A stretch of DNA of 64,000 nt from Bugula neritina (Eukaryota; Bryozoa; Gymnolaemata; Cheilostomatida; Bugulidae), in the NCBI GenBank assembly GCA_964035545.1, contig OZ037768.1, positions 24,596,819-24,660,818 on the forward strand, in the 5' to 3' direction. Under the pieces are notes generated by a model, which worked only from the letters and a program-made list of their open reading frames with translations, had not been told where the DNA came from and did no database searches. Made by a program: the position numbers and the translations under genes. Position 1 is the first letter of the stretch, and every line of letters starts with the position of its first letter. This document shows, one piece after another, positions 12,040-23,500 of this stretch.

Positions 12040-12929
12040 GCCAGTGTGTGGGTGACCTTCACACAGTCAGGCGCACGCATAAACTGTCGTAGTCTGGACA
12101 ATTCAAACATCGACTACAAGCTGGAAGTAATCTCTCACAGTTATCACTGTGCTGTCTCCACTGTACAGTCAGCAGTCTACAGTTGGCTGTCTCCAGCTAG
12201 CAGTCTACAGTTGGTGTAGACCTTCTTGCCTTATTCTACATTGTATTAGCTACTATTAGGTTAACTTAGCATTTATTGTGAAAACATGTATAAAGTGTAT
12301 GTAATCACTAGCCACTGATGTTTATGTCATGTGTGTAACTATATAGAAGGTAAAGGGCGTCAACACTGTGAATATTTTATATTTATTTGTGAAATACTTG
12401 GCCAATGTGTCATTTCTATTAGCTGAATAGTTTGAACAGTTCCTGTACATATGTTACATTATTATATACTGCAATAAGCCCATATATACAATATGCTGTG
12501 ATAGTGTCATCATCATTTACAATGTACTGTTGAAATGATAGTTCTATGTAGTTTTTACCTGTTGTCTTCCCTTTGGAATCATTCACTGCATAAGGGACAA
12601 GACATAACTATGATGTGCAAGAAATCAGCTTTTATACTATGAGTTACACTGAAAGAATCTAGAATAAGGGCAATTCCTTAGTTTAATGACACCTTATTGT
12701 TAACTATAATGAAATAAAAGCAATTGAAGTGCAATTCTTTTAAGTTGTCTTCTCTCGTTGCTTAGATGACCAATTCTAAGCAATTTCTTATAGCTTTCAC
12801 GATTGACAGTCGTAGCAACAGAGCAGCTGATATCTATGAAAAATAAAGTGTTGCCTTGTCTTAATAACATCATTATGCTCTCCCAGAATATGGACCACTC
12901 TTCTATGCACATCTTGTCGCTGCCTTGTA

Positions 12930-15680
12930 TTAAAGAAGTCGGCGTCTAGGCATGTAGCGTGTATTGTAAGTTAAAGTGCGTTCATCTACAACACTATGGG
13001 CCGGAGTAGAGTAACCCTGTAACCTTGACACCATCTCTATAGACCTCTGTCTCTCTGCAGCCTCTCTTTCATACCTTCTAGCTCGCAGTTCACTCATGCT
13101 TGGCCTTTTTGGGGATGATTTTTCGTGTTCTACTGAGTCTTGTGATTTCTTAAGTTTCTTTTTCTTGTCTTTTTTATGTTTGTGTTTCTTGGAAGGAACA
13201 GGACTGTCAGCTCTGTGGAGTGATACTTCAGCAGATCTCTTGTAGCGATTAGCCTGTGTTCTTCTCTTAGTCTGGTTTCCTCGGCTGTGAGGTGCCTCTA
13301 TTGTAACCTGAGAGAGAGAGTACCAGTAGTCAGATTACATGTGGCCTGAGGCTAAATGCACATAGCCTTAGACTCTGTCATAGCCTAAGACTCTGTCATA
13401 GCCTTAGACTCAGTCATAGCTCAGACTCTGTCATAGCCTTAGACTCTGTCATAGCCTTAGACTCAGTCATAGCCTTAGATTCTGTGAGTTACTCACCTCT
13501 TTAGCTCTTCCATAGTACAAATCCTCGGCTTGCTTTTTTTTATCCAGATTAGTCTTCATTGACAGCAGAGGGTCAGCATTCTTCAGTAACTCTTGCTGAC
13601 TGAATGATGGACTAAAATATACAGTATTATGGAGAGAACAACTCCATCAGCTTTCTCATGCTCTAATACTCAGGTAATACTCAGGTAGTATTCAGGTAAT
13701 ATTCAGGTAGTATTCAGGTAATATTCAGGTAGTATTCAGGTAATACTCAGGTAGTATTCAGGTAATATTCAGGTAGTATTTAGACTAATATAGATAATTG
13801 TTCAGTCAGTCAGAAGATTAAGTGTGACCAGATGAATAGAGAAGGGACTTACACCTGACCGTCTCTCTCCCCCGTCCTGCCAGCTGACTGAGTGTACCAT
13901 GGCTTGCTGCCTGTCATGAGGGACAACATGGATTAGTTGATGGAGTTTAAAGCAACTTTGGTTCTATTAAAAGCTTCTAATTTGAACCCCAAAGATATTT
14001 AAAAAACGTTGATAAAAATAGACTAGAGGCACAGCTGTTACTCTGTATATAAACAAGAGTAGCACAAGTGGTACTCTGTATATAAACAAGAGAAGCACAA
14101 GTGTTACTCTGTATATAAACAAGAGAAGCACAAGTGTTACTCTGTATATAAACAAGAGAAGCACAAGTGTTACTCCGTATATAAACAAGAGTAGCACAAG
14201 TGTTACTCTGTATATAAACAAGAGAAGCACAAGTGTTACTCTGTATATAAACAAGAGAAGCACAAGTGTTACTTGATACCTAAAGACTCAGGCGCACTTT
14301 GTCCCAAGTATGTCAAGTAGCCAATTTTCTTTTCATAGGCTTCTTGAGCTTTTCTCTTTTCCTCCTCATAATCTTTGTTAGATCCTTGAGACTTTTTCTA
14401 TAAGTAATATACAACAGCTACACGTTAATATATACCAGCTACACAGTAATATATACCAGCTACACAGTAATATATACCAGTACACAGTAATATATACCAG
14501 CACACAGTAATATATACCAGTACACAGTAATATATACCAGTACACAGTAATATATACCAGTACACAGTAATATATACCAGCTACACAGTAATATATGCCA
14601 GTACATAGTAATATATACCAGTATACAGTAATATATACCAGTACACAGTAATATATACCAGCTACACAGTAATATATGCCAGTACATAGTAATATATACC
14701 AGCTACACAGTAATATATACCAGTACACAGTAATATATACCAGCTACACGGTAATATATAACAGTACACAGTAATATATACCAGTACACGGTAATATATA
14801 CCAGTACACAGTAATATATACCAGTACACAGTCAGATATAAAAGCTACAGAGTAATATATACCAGTACACAGTAATATATACCAGTACACAGTCAGATAT
14901 AAAAGCTACACAGTAACACTACTTACTATACCTTTTGCTCAAAATCTTCAAACAAGTTAATGTGTTTGTCGGGAGGGTACGCTGTATTGAGTGGGACGTA
15001 CTCTCTCTCTGTTTCACTTTTCTCCCCATCTTCATCTATCACTGGCACTGGCTCTTGTGGTAAATCCCACTGATGCTCTTTTTCTGCTTCTTTTTCCGCC
15101 TTGGCTTTCTCTCGTAAAATGCAGATACGAGCTTCTTGTTCCTAAAAAATACCAGGTTTATGAGCACAGAAGATTTCATTACATGCAAAGGCTTAAAATT
15201 GAAAGACAATCATAAGAAATTTAAGTTGCACGTTTCTGTATTTAGGAATGCATCAATAATTACAAAATTGCTTGGCCACAAATTGTTGATAAGAGAATAA
15301 CTTACTGCTAGAGCTTTTCTTTTAGCCACCTCTTGTTCTTCTTCGAGAGCTTTTGCTTCATCTCTCCTCACTCTAGCCACATTGTCTTTGTTTCGCACAT
15401 GCCAACTAATATTAGCAAAATATTCATCGTATTATCACATATACTATCTATATCATGCAGCCATTAACAACACACACTACATCCCACAACCATTAAATTG
15501 CTCAACTCACACACATACCCAATGTAACACTTACACACTGTCATACATGAGGCATGTAACTTGCACATTTTTGATAACTAAATGTTCAAACAACACAAAA
15601 TGAGTACAGAGTGAGAGCAAGCTCAACTTCATGTCGAAATGAAAATTTTACACTTACCTTTTTTTTGGTAGGATATTCAT
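12930..15680 (-). CDS. LENG1: LENG1 homologue (spliceosome-associated coiled-coil protein)
   Basis: Seven exons, all phases consistent: 15680-15658, 15405-15306, 15141-14932, 14397-14280, 13910-13853, 13611-13497, 13307-12930; 333 codons (human LENG1 is 264). The N-terminus [20 protein letters not shown] is essentially the invariant family signature. The protein is highly charged and helical throughout, with the conserved [12 protein letters not shown] block in exon 4 followed by WYTQ. A Lys-rich stretch ([16 protein letters not shown] type) and an [16 protein letters not shown] helix lie in the last exon. LENG1 is a nuclear protein found with spliceosomal factors; its precise role is unsettled. 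It converges with GATAD2: possible poly(A) signals at 12687-12682 or 12387-12382 (reverse strand) would make the two 3' UTRs overlap. It is divergent from TYW4. Confidence 0.95.
13350..13490. repeat. 18-bp repeat in LENG1 intron 6
   Basis: About seven copies of AGCCTTAGACTCTGTCAT, some shortened. Confidence 0.85.
13668..13780. repeat. 11/22-bp repeat in LENG1 intron 5
   Basis: Alternating ATTCAGGTAAT and ATTCAGGTAGT units. Confidence 0.85.
14036..14275. repeat. 33-bp minisatellite in LENG1 intron 4
   Basis: Seven copies of a 33-bp unit containing ACTCTGTATATAAACAAGAG. The array starts within a few bases of the exon 4 donor. On the gene strand each unit ends in an acceptor-like TTTATATACAG. 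Confidence 0.88.
14405..14920. repeat. 20-bp minisatellite in LENG1 intron 3
   Basis: About 25 copies of ACACAGTAATATATACCAGT, some with a one-base insertion (CAGCT). Confidence 0.9.
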
Positions 15681-17042
15681 TGTGATAGTGTTAACTTAAA
15701 CTAGAGCTTCATGTTTTACTTTTAGGATATCAATCTTGATTTAAGCTTTTTCTAAATAATAAAGTTGAATGTAATTATTATTAATATTATTTATATTAAT
15801 ATAAATAAGTATAACACTAAGTCTAACAGAATCAGAATGAGAATATAAATATCAAATTCAATAATAAACTAAATACAAATTATACAATAAAATTAACAAT
15901 ACCTAAATTTCTTGTCTAATTCTATAGCTACCAGTATGAGTATCGGGCATCGGCTATCACTATCATTATCAGTATGACTATGAGTATGAGTAGGAGTATC
16001 ACTATCAGTATCAGTATGACTATGGTCTATCACTATGAGTATGAGTATCACGATCAATATCAATATGAATAATGAATAATACTTTTCAACTGACAACTCA
16101 TATCTCCATTTCAATTTGCACCAAAAAGCTGGTTATAATTCATCAGTGTCCACCTAACATTATATTGAAGAAAAAATACATTTAGATACACTTTTACTTC
16201 GTGATTAATATCAATTAGTTCATAAATTATCAATGTTGTCACTCTAAAATCTAAATATTACGGTAGCGGACGAATTTGTAGCCAGGGAGCCTTTGGGTTA
16301 TCGGTTCAAAGTTTTCAAATCAGTGGTACCTGCTGCATAATGGGTGTGTTAACCAGTAACGCAGAGAAAAGGTTATGTCAAGGTAAATAGTAGTCGCACA
16401 AGTTCACGCATTAGTAATATTTTCTTCTAAGCATGATTTTTATTATTATCATCACCCATTAGTGATTACTAGTAATTATCATCAATTACTAGTACTACTA
16501 GTAGTTACTAGCATAAGTTTATAAGCTCACATTTGTTAATGGTTTTCGCAGTAATTGTAAACTGCTTTTTGTAAGATATAATAAATGATGGTAATTTAAT
16601 AATAAATATACTTATAGTTATACTTATAGTAATTTATATTTTTGTAATATAAATAATAAATATTAATATTATAATTATTAATAATAATATAATTCTATTC
16701 CTAAGGCTAAAGATATTCATTTTGATACTCGTACTGATACTGATAGTGATGCAATCACAAATTTGTAAAGTTATACGAATGTCTAAACTTATACTTATAA
16801 GCTATAACGTAAAGGCTAATTAATTCTACTACTACTAGCACTAGCAGTAGTACTACTATTAGTCTATAAATCATAAATAGGTTGCAGTTACTGTTAGTGC
16901 CTCGTCATGCCATATTATTATACTTGTGTCTTATTAGTTATTAACTAACCAAACTTAATCTTGTAGCTATGGCCATTTCGGCAGTGCCATTTTGATTTAG
17001 AATTGCTTTCTGTCTCTGTTTGCAGAGAAGTTTCCATTTCAA
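15681..17042. other. Divergent promoter region LENG1 / TYW4
   Basis: AT-rich intergenic DNA between two gene starts. An acceptor TGTTTGCAG ending at 17025 lies 17 bases before the TYW4 ATG, so TYW4 probably has an untranslated first exon here. Degenerate ATGANTATGAGTATCA-type motifs lie around 15930-16070. Nothing else is recognised. Confidence 0.5.
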
Positions 17043-19883
17043 ATGTCATCAAAGGAAGAGCAAGCAGCCACTCAGAGTAACTCGTGCTCTGTGCAGGGTA
17101 CTAATGACCATAGCATACTAAGCAAACATGCCATGTGCAAGACTGGCTACTCCTACGACCCCTTTCTGCAGTCCTTTACTCTGAAGTCAGCTCCTAGGCG
17201 CTCCCCACTCATTAATAGAGGATATTACATCAGAGATCAGGCTGTGCAGATATCTCTACACTCATTTCTCAAGGAAAGCAGCAGTGACTCAGTTGCCAAG
17301 CAGATCATATCACTGGGTGCTGGGTTCGACACATCATTCTTTAAACTCTCCTCCCAATCCAATGACACTTTATCAGCCGTCTACTATGTGGAAGTTGATT
17401 TCCCTGAAGTAGCTGAGAGGAAGCGCGTGCTCATAGAGAGAAGTGATTTGTGTAGGTCAGTTATAGACACAGCTGAGCGATTCACTCCCACACACCCCTG
17501 CGTTAAACTCGCTACTTCACAGTATTGTCTGCTGGGTATAGACTTAGCTGACGTCAGCTTGCTGGCAGAAGTTTTCTCTAGTCACACAAAGCTGGCTATG
17601 GAGTTGCCCACCCTCCTTCTCTCCGAATGTGTTATGACGTACATGGAGCCAGCTCTCTCTTCGCAACTCATTCAACTTCTCCACAGTCTCTTCCCCTGCT
17701 CAGTGTTCATTACGTACGAGCAAGTTGTGCCAGATGACGCCTTCGGCTTGTTCATGCAGTCTCACTTCACCAAACTGAACTCTTCTCTCAGAGGTATCAA
17801 CACGTATCCCACCAAACAAGCACAGAGGGAGAGGTATCTCGTCACGGGCTATAATAAGGTGGATGTGCTAACAATGAAGGAGGTGTACGACAACCTCTCT
17901 TTAGCAGAAAAGAACAGAATCTGGAAACTGGAGTTGTTTGATGAGTTTGAGGAGTGGAATCTAAAATGTTATCATTACGTGTTGGTGTTGGCTCGGAGTG
18001 ACGCCAGCTTCACTCACCTGGAACTTCTCATAGACTCCTTCCTTCAACCCAATCCTTGTGAGCTCTTCTTCCATCTGTATAATATTATCATGTGTCTGTT
18101 GGTAGTTGTCATCTCATTTCTTATATTATTGTAGAGTAGACAAGTATCAAGTTCTTTTCATTTTGTGTAGTAAATGCGGTGGATGTGAGTTTAGACTTAG
18201 TTCCCGCTGTGTGTAGTGGTGTCAGTGCGGAGCAGTATGGGCATGCCTCTTGTCTACTGTCCAGTGAAGATGCCAAGGCTATGCTATTGACACACGGTGG
18301 TTTCGGTGTTGATAAGGGTCAGCATTGCAGACAGAATAGGCTGAGATTCTATTCTATATCTCTAACAGGTAACTCAAGTAATACTCTGTATCTCTAACAG
18401 GTAACTCAAGTAATACTCTGTATCTCTAAGCCTAGGGCCACACTGTGCGTATTTTCGCATGCGAAAATTAAAATCGCAAGTAGCAAAGGTGTCCACTGTA
18501 GCGTCAGTGATGCGTGATAAATAAAGCTGTCATTTTTAAATCGCACTCGCTTTCAATAAAACGCAATTTACTGGAATGTAGCACTAAAATAAAGAAGTTG
18601 GGCTCGCTGAATAACTACCAGCCAATTAGGTGACGATGACAGAGACGATTCGCACTTGTCGCTCAGCATTTTCAACGCAAGTGCGAACGTTTTCTCAACG
18701 CGCACAGTGGACACCTTTGCTATTTGTGATTTCAATTTTCGCATGCGAAAATACGCACCGTGTGGCCCTAGGCTAACAGGTAACTCAAGTAATACTCTGT
18801 ATCTCTGATAGCAGCCCCCACGACGTCTTGTTGCTGTTGCAGATAGCTCTTTGGTGTTCAGGGGATATTCTGATGTGCTCTCGTGTCGACTGCATCACAC
18901 TTTCACTCCTCTTTCTGACTCCAAAGTCTTTGTTTTTGGAGGTAGACTGTCACCTGCTAAACCTTTCGCACATCCTGTGATGCTTAATGTCGCAGTCAAT
19001 TCTGGTAATTTACCCCTGTGAATAATACTGTATACACTCCTGTGAATGATACTGTATACACTCCTGTGAATAACCACAAGTACATGTGCACTCTATTTCA
19101 GAAGGTGAAAGTGTAATCACAGCCAGCGATATTGAAAGTGGTGGCAGTGAACCCCAGGCCAGGTGGCGACATGCAGCTGTATGTGTGAGACTTGATGGTG
19201 TTGATCATGTGATCATTACGGGTACGTACTCCCTACCCCCCCCCCCTAGTAGCCTTAGATTCCTTACATGCTTGAGCGAGTCTATCCACTCACTGTTGTC
19301 TCTCGTATCTGTAGGAGGTCTCACTGCAGCAGTGAACTCTGGAGACAGCGCAGCACTAACATCCTGTCACATGTTCAACACTAGCACAAACGTGTGGAGT
19401 TCTCTCCCCTCCTACCAACAACCTCTCCACTCACACGCCCTGTGCTATGATGGTTGCAGCTACCTGTATAGTGTTGGAGGTCTGTGCGGCAGAGAGAAAG
19501 TAACTGCTGGTTGCCACAGACTGGACTTGACTTGTTTGTCAGATGGTTGGGGAGTTGTCCCTCTCCCAGTGCAGCCCGTGTTTGGGCACACAATGCACCT
19601 GGTTGGTGGGAAGATGGTTGTAGTGGGTGGTATTGGTGAGCAGGGCCAGCAAATGGGTGTTCAGATTGTTAGCCTTTCTCCTATTGGATGTAGACACTTG
19701 AATTTACCAATAGAATTAGACAGCTCACTGAAAATGTATTTCCATCATTCTAGTCACGTACTCTCTGCTCCTGGCACTCAGCCAAGAATTTTAGTGGCTG
19801 GCGGGGGAGGCAATTGCTTCTCATTTGGAACCCACATTAATAAAAACATTTCCTTTCTTTCTCTTTGTGATATTTTAAAGTAA
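17043..19883 (+). CDS. LCMT2: tRNA wybutosine-synthesizing protein 4 (LCMT2/TYW4)
   Basis: Catalyses the late carboxymethylation and methoxycarbonylation steps of wybutosine synthesis at position 37 of tRNA-Phe using SAM. Exons 17043-18057, 18171-18368, 18843-19004, 19102-19221, 19315-19883; all phases fit and give 687 residues, against 686 in human. The N-terminal half is a leucine-carboxyl-methyltransferase fold: NTND-like TNDHSILSK near residue 20, SAM-binding SLGAGFD at 90-96, VDFPEVAERK, LLLSECVMTYMEP, YEQVVPDDAFG, and FDEFEEWNLKCYHYV. The C-terminal half has kelch-like blades: YGHASCL, VFVFGGRLSP, WRHAAV, FGHTMHLVGG, VVVGGIG. It ends with the hallmark LVAGGGGNCFSFGTH. A poly(A) signal lies at 20188-20193. 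Intron 2 contains a triplicated donor sequence and a MITE. Confidence 0.96.
18360..18808. repeat. 33-bp repeat containing the exon 2 splice donor of TYW4
   Basis: The junction TCTCTAACAG/GTAACTCAAG and the following ATACTCTGTA occur three times, at 18361, 18394 and, interrupted by the MITE, 18425/18774. Exon 2 is taken to end at the first copy (18368), which gives the correct phase. Confidence 0.85.
18430..18773. mobile_element. 344-bp MITE, copy 1 (TAA target duplication)
   Basis: Terminal inverted repeats start GCCTAGGGCCACAC and continue through CGTATTTTCGCATGCGAAAATT. There is no coding capacity. It is flanked by TAA on both sides. Because it sits in a tandem repeat, the empty site (TCTCTAACAGG) is present next to it, so TAA is a true 3-bp target duplication. 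A TWA target fits the PIF/Harbinger group; that class is inferred. A near-identical copy in reverse orientation lies at 22232-22574. Confidence 0.9.
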
Positions 19884-20581
19884 ACTCCTTAGGTAGCCCC
19901 TGCTCTCCTAACTTTGATTAATATACTATTAGCATTTTAAATGTTGTTTTCATATTTTAATATTTAATATACATTATGTATAACTGTATAAAGTGTATAA
20001 TAAGTTTATGTTGCCTTGCTCAGGCCATCAATATTTATTGCAGTGTTTTCACCAATAATACACCGAATATTCTTCCATGGGCAGTGTGCAACACACATCA
20101 ACAAGAATGTAAATTAAATGACCTTTACATAGACACTACCATTCTACATGGGTTGAAAAAAAGTGTAAATACAAACAATTCAAAACAAATAAAAATCTTT
20201 AAGTAGCATGGTTGTTACACATCACGTTTCTTCTAAAACTGGTTCATTTTAATAAATTATTTGAAATTCTAGTCAATTCTGCTATATGGAATTAATGACA
20301 GGCTACCAACAGTACAATGATGACGCAAACACGCTTTCCATTTACGGAGTTGTCATTCCGCTAATTACAAATTTAGCCTCATATACCTGCTTGCCCAATA
20401 ATTTTAATTTGCGTTATTTGAGTTGCAAAATATTTTAATGAAAAATAGCAAAAATTCACGAGAGTAATAATTATTAATATTTTTTTCTATTGATTTTGTT
20501 GAAAAATAATTTAAGTTGTTCGGTTACGAGGCTGGCAAAACATTCGAGTTCAAGGAAAAGATAAGTTCAAGGGCGGTTGAA
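19884..20581. other. TYW4 3' UTR and nuclear receptor 5' region
   Basis: AT-rich; contains the TYW4 poly(A) signal AATAAA at 20188-20193. The receptor reading frame is open upstream of its first ATG back to 20516 but has no earlier ATG. No other feature seen. Confidence 0.5.
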
Positions 20582-23500
20582 ATGGATTCAGTCACCAAAA
20601 TTTCCCAAACCAGCAGCATCCTTGAAGAGTCAATTATTTCTCAAGCAGATCAAATACTTCAAACGCGCCTCAAGGAGTCAAAGACGCTGGTTAAACAAAA
20701 TGGAGAAACCGTAGAAATAGTGACGCTTACATTAGCCGATGCAATTCCTGGCGTTAGCTTTAATTTGGATAAGTCTCAACTTGAGAGTGAGACTCAGACT
20801 GGAAGTGGAAGTCAAAGTGAATCTCTTGCCAAACCAAAAGACCTTTGTTATGATGATGACACAACTTCAAAAGAGAATCGGCTGGATGCTGATTCCAATT
20901 CAAAGGTAAATCAAATTTCTTCTCGTGCTGATCGTAACGATCAATTTCAAATCAGTTTGCCTTCAAGGCCATCCATATCGACCTCTCTGGGGTCAAAATC
21001 TCTCATCAGTGCTGCAGAAAAGCGAATTGTTGTTTCTAATAACAAAATCACCAATATATGTAACAAGCCGGTTACCAATGAAAGTGTGCTGGGTAGTTCG
21101 ATAATAGCTGACACGGATTTAGAAAGAAGCAGTAGAAGATTACCTACGGATAATGTTAAACTTAATAATACGTCTGAAGCGAACATTGATAACTCTAACT
21201 CTGATAATCAGTTTTTGATTGTCTCCAACCCTTCAACTTCCACAGAATTTACAGCATCTCATTCAGATGGCAAACTTACTTTTATTTCTACAAAACTGTC
21301 GGACATAGATAGTTCTACCTCAAACATGGAAGGAGATTGTTCACTTGCCGAACAAATCGAAATTGAGCCTCACCACCGCATGCCATATGCAGACACCGAT
21401 GTCATGTTACATACGCCTAGCAATGATGAGCTGCTTAAAGGTAAAAGTTTTCTATTTGCAGGTGTTGAAAAATCTTGTTTGTCAGTTAATGTATTAGACT
21501 TGGTGGTTTGTATGGTGTTGTGTAGGCTACGTATTAAGCCTGCTCTGTATGTGAGCAGAAAAAATAGGCTCTTCTCTGTTGCAGACTACTCTACTTGCCT
21601 GATATGTGGAGATAAAGGCTCGGGGTTCCACTATTCCGTGTTTTCTTGTGAGGGTTGCAAAGGATTCTTCAAGCGGTCTGTTCAGAAAAACCTGACGTAC
21701 ACCTGCAAGAGTGATGGCACCTGCGAAATCAACCGCTACTCTAGAAATAACTGCCAATATTGTCGGTTCCGAAAGTGCTTACAGTTTGGAATGAAGAAAG
21801 AAGGTTTGCATCTTGTTTGATCTCATGTAGAAATAGTTGTGGGTGTACTGCTTTGTTGTAATGGAATATCTTGCAGTGTGCTCAGTTATTGCCCATCAGT
21901 TATTCTGTATACTTAGTATATTGTATTGTATCGTATGTTATAAATACAGGTGTGCGAGATGACAGGACTCCAGGTGGACTCGCTCGTACTCGACTCAAGA
22001 GATTTCGTCGTCCAGACCATGAGTACCTGCCCATCACCGAGAGCGAACAATCCCAAATTCAGCTGGAAAATGACATCCAACTTCTGGTCAACTGCGACCC
22101 TTACATAGCGCCTTGCTTTGTCACTACCGAAGGTACAGTAACTCTTGACTAGTAACTTTTGACTAGTAACTCTTAACTAATAACTCTGAACTAGTAACTC
22201 TTGACTAGTAACTCTTAACTAATAACTCTAAGCCTAGGGCCACACGGTGCGTATTTTCGCATGCGAAAATTGAAATCACAAGTAGCAAAGGTGTCCACTG
22301 TGCGCGTTGAGAAAACCTTCGCACTTGTCGCTCTGCATTTTCAACGCAAGTGCGAATCGTCTCTGTCGTCGTCACCTAATTGGCTGGTAGCTATTCAGCG
22401 AGCCCAATTTCTTTATTTAGTGCTACATTCCAGTAAATTGCGTTTTATTGAAAGCGAGTGCGATTTAAAAATGAAAGCTTTATTTATCACGCATCACTGA
22501 CGCTACAGTGGACACCTTTGCTACTTGTGATTTTAATTTTCGCATGCGAAAATACGCGCAGTGTGGCCCTAGGCTTAACTAATAACTCTGAACTAGTAAC
22601 TCTTGACTAGTAACTCTTGACTAGTAACTCTTGACTAGTAACTCTTGACTAGTTACTTTTGACTAGCAACTCTTGACTAACAACTCTTGACTAGTAACTC
22701 TTGACTAGTAACTCTTGACTAGTAACTCTTGACTAGTAACTCTTGACTAATAACTCTTGACTAACAACTTTTGACCTACAATTTGCAGAGAAAACTGCCA
22801 CGTTGTACGGAGCCTTTCAGCTTACCAGTATCCTGTATGACGACCTCATCTACGCCGTCAGGTGGGCCAAGAATGTGTTGGGTGAGTTTACCATATCATA
22901 TCATCTAGTATATCATATCATCTAGTATATCATATTATCTTGTATATCATATCATCTAGTATATCATATTATCTAGTATATCATATCATCTAGTATATTC
23001 ATATCATCTAGTATATCGTATCATCTAGTATATCATATCATCTAGTATATCGTATCATCTAGTATATCATATCATCTAGTATATTCATATCATCTAGTAT
23101 ATTATATCATCTAGTATATCGTATCATCTAGTATATCGTATCATCTAGTATATTCATATCATCTAGTATATTATATCATCTAGTATATCATATCATATAG
23201 TATATCGTATCATCTAGTATATCATATCATCTAGTATATCGTATCATCTAGTATATCGTATCATCTAGTATATTCATATCATCTAGTATATTATATCATC
23301 TAGTATATCATATCATATAGTATATCGTATCATCTAGTATATTATATCATCTAGTATATCATATCATCTAGTATATTCATATCATCTAGTATATCATATC
23401 ATCTAGTATATTCATATCATCTAGTATATTCATATCATCTAGTATATCATATCATCTAGTATATCATATCATCTAGTATATCATATCATCTAGTATATCA

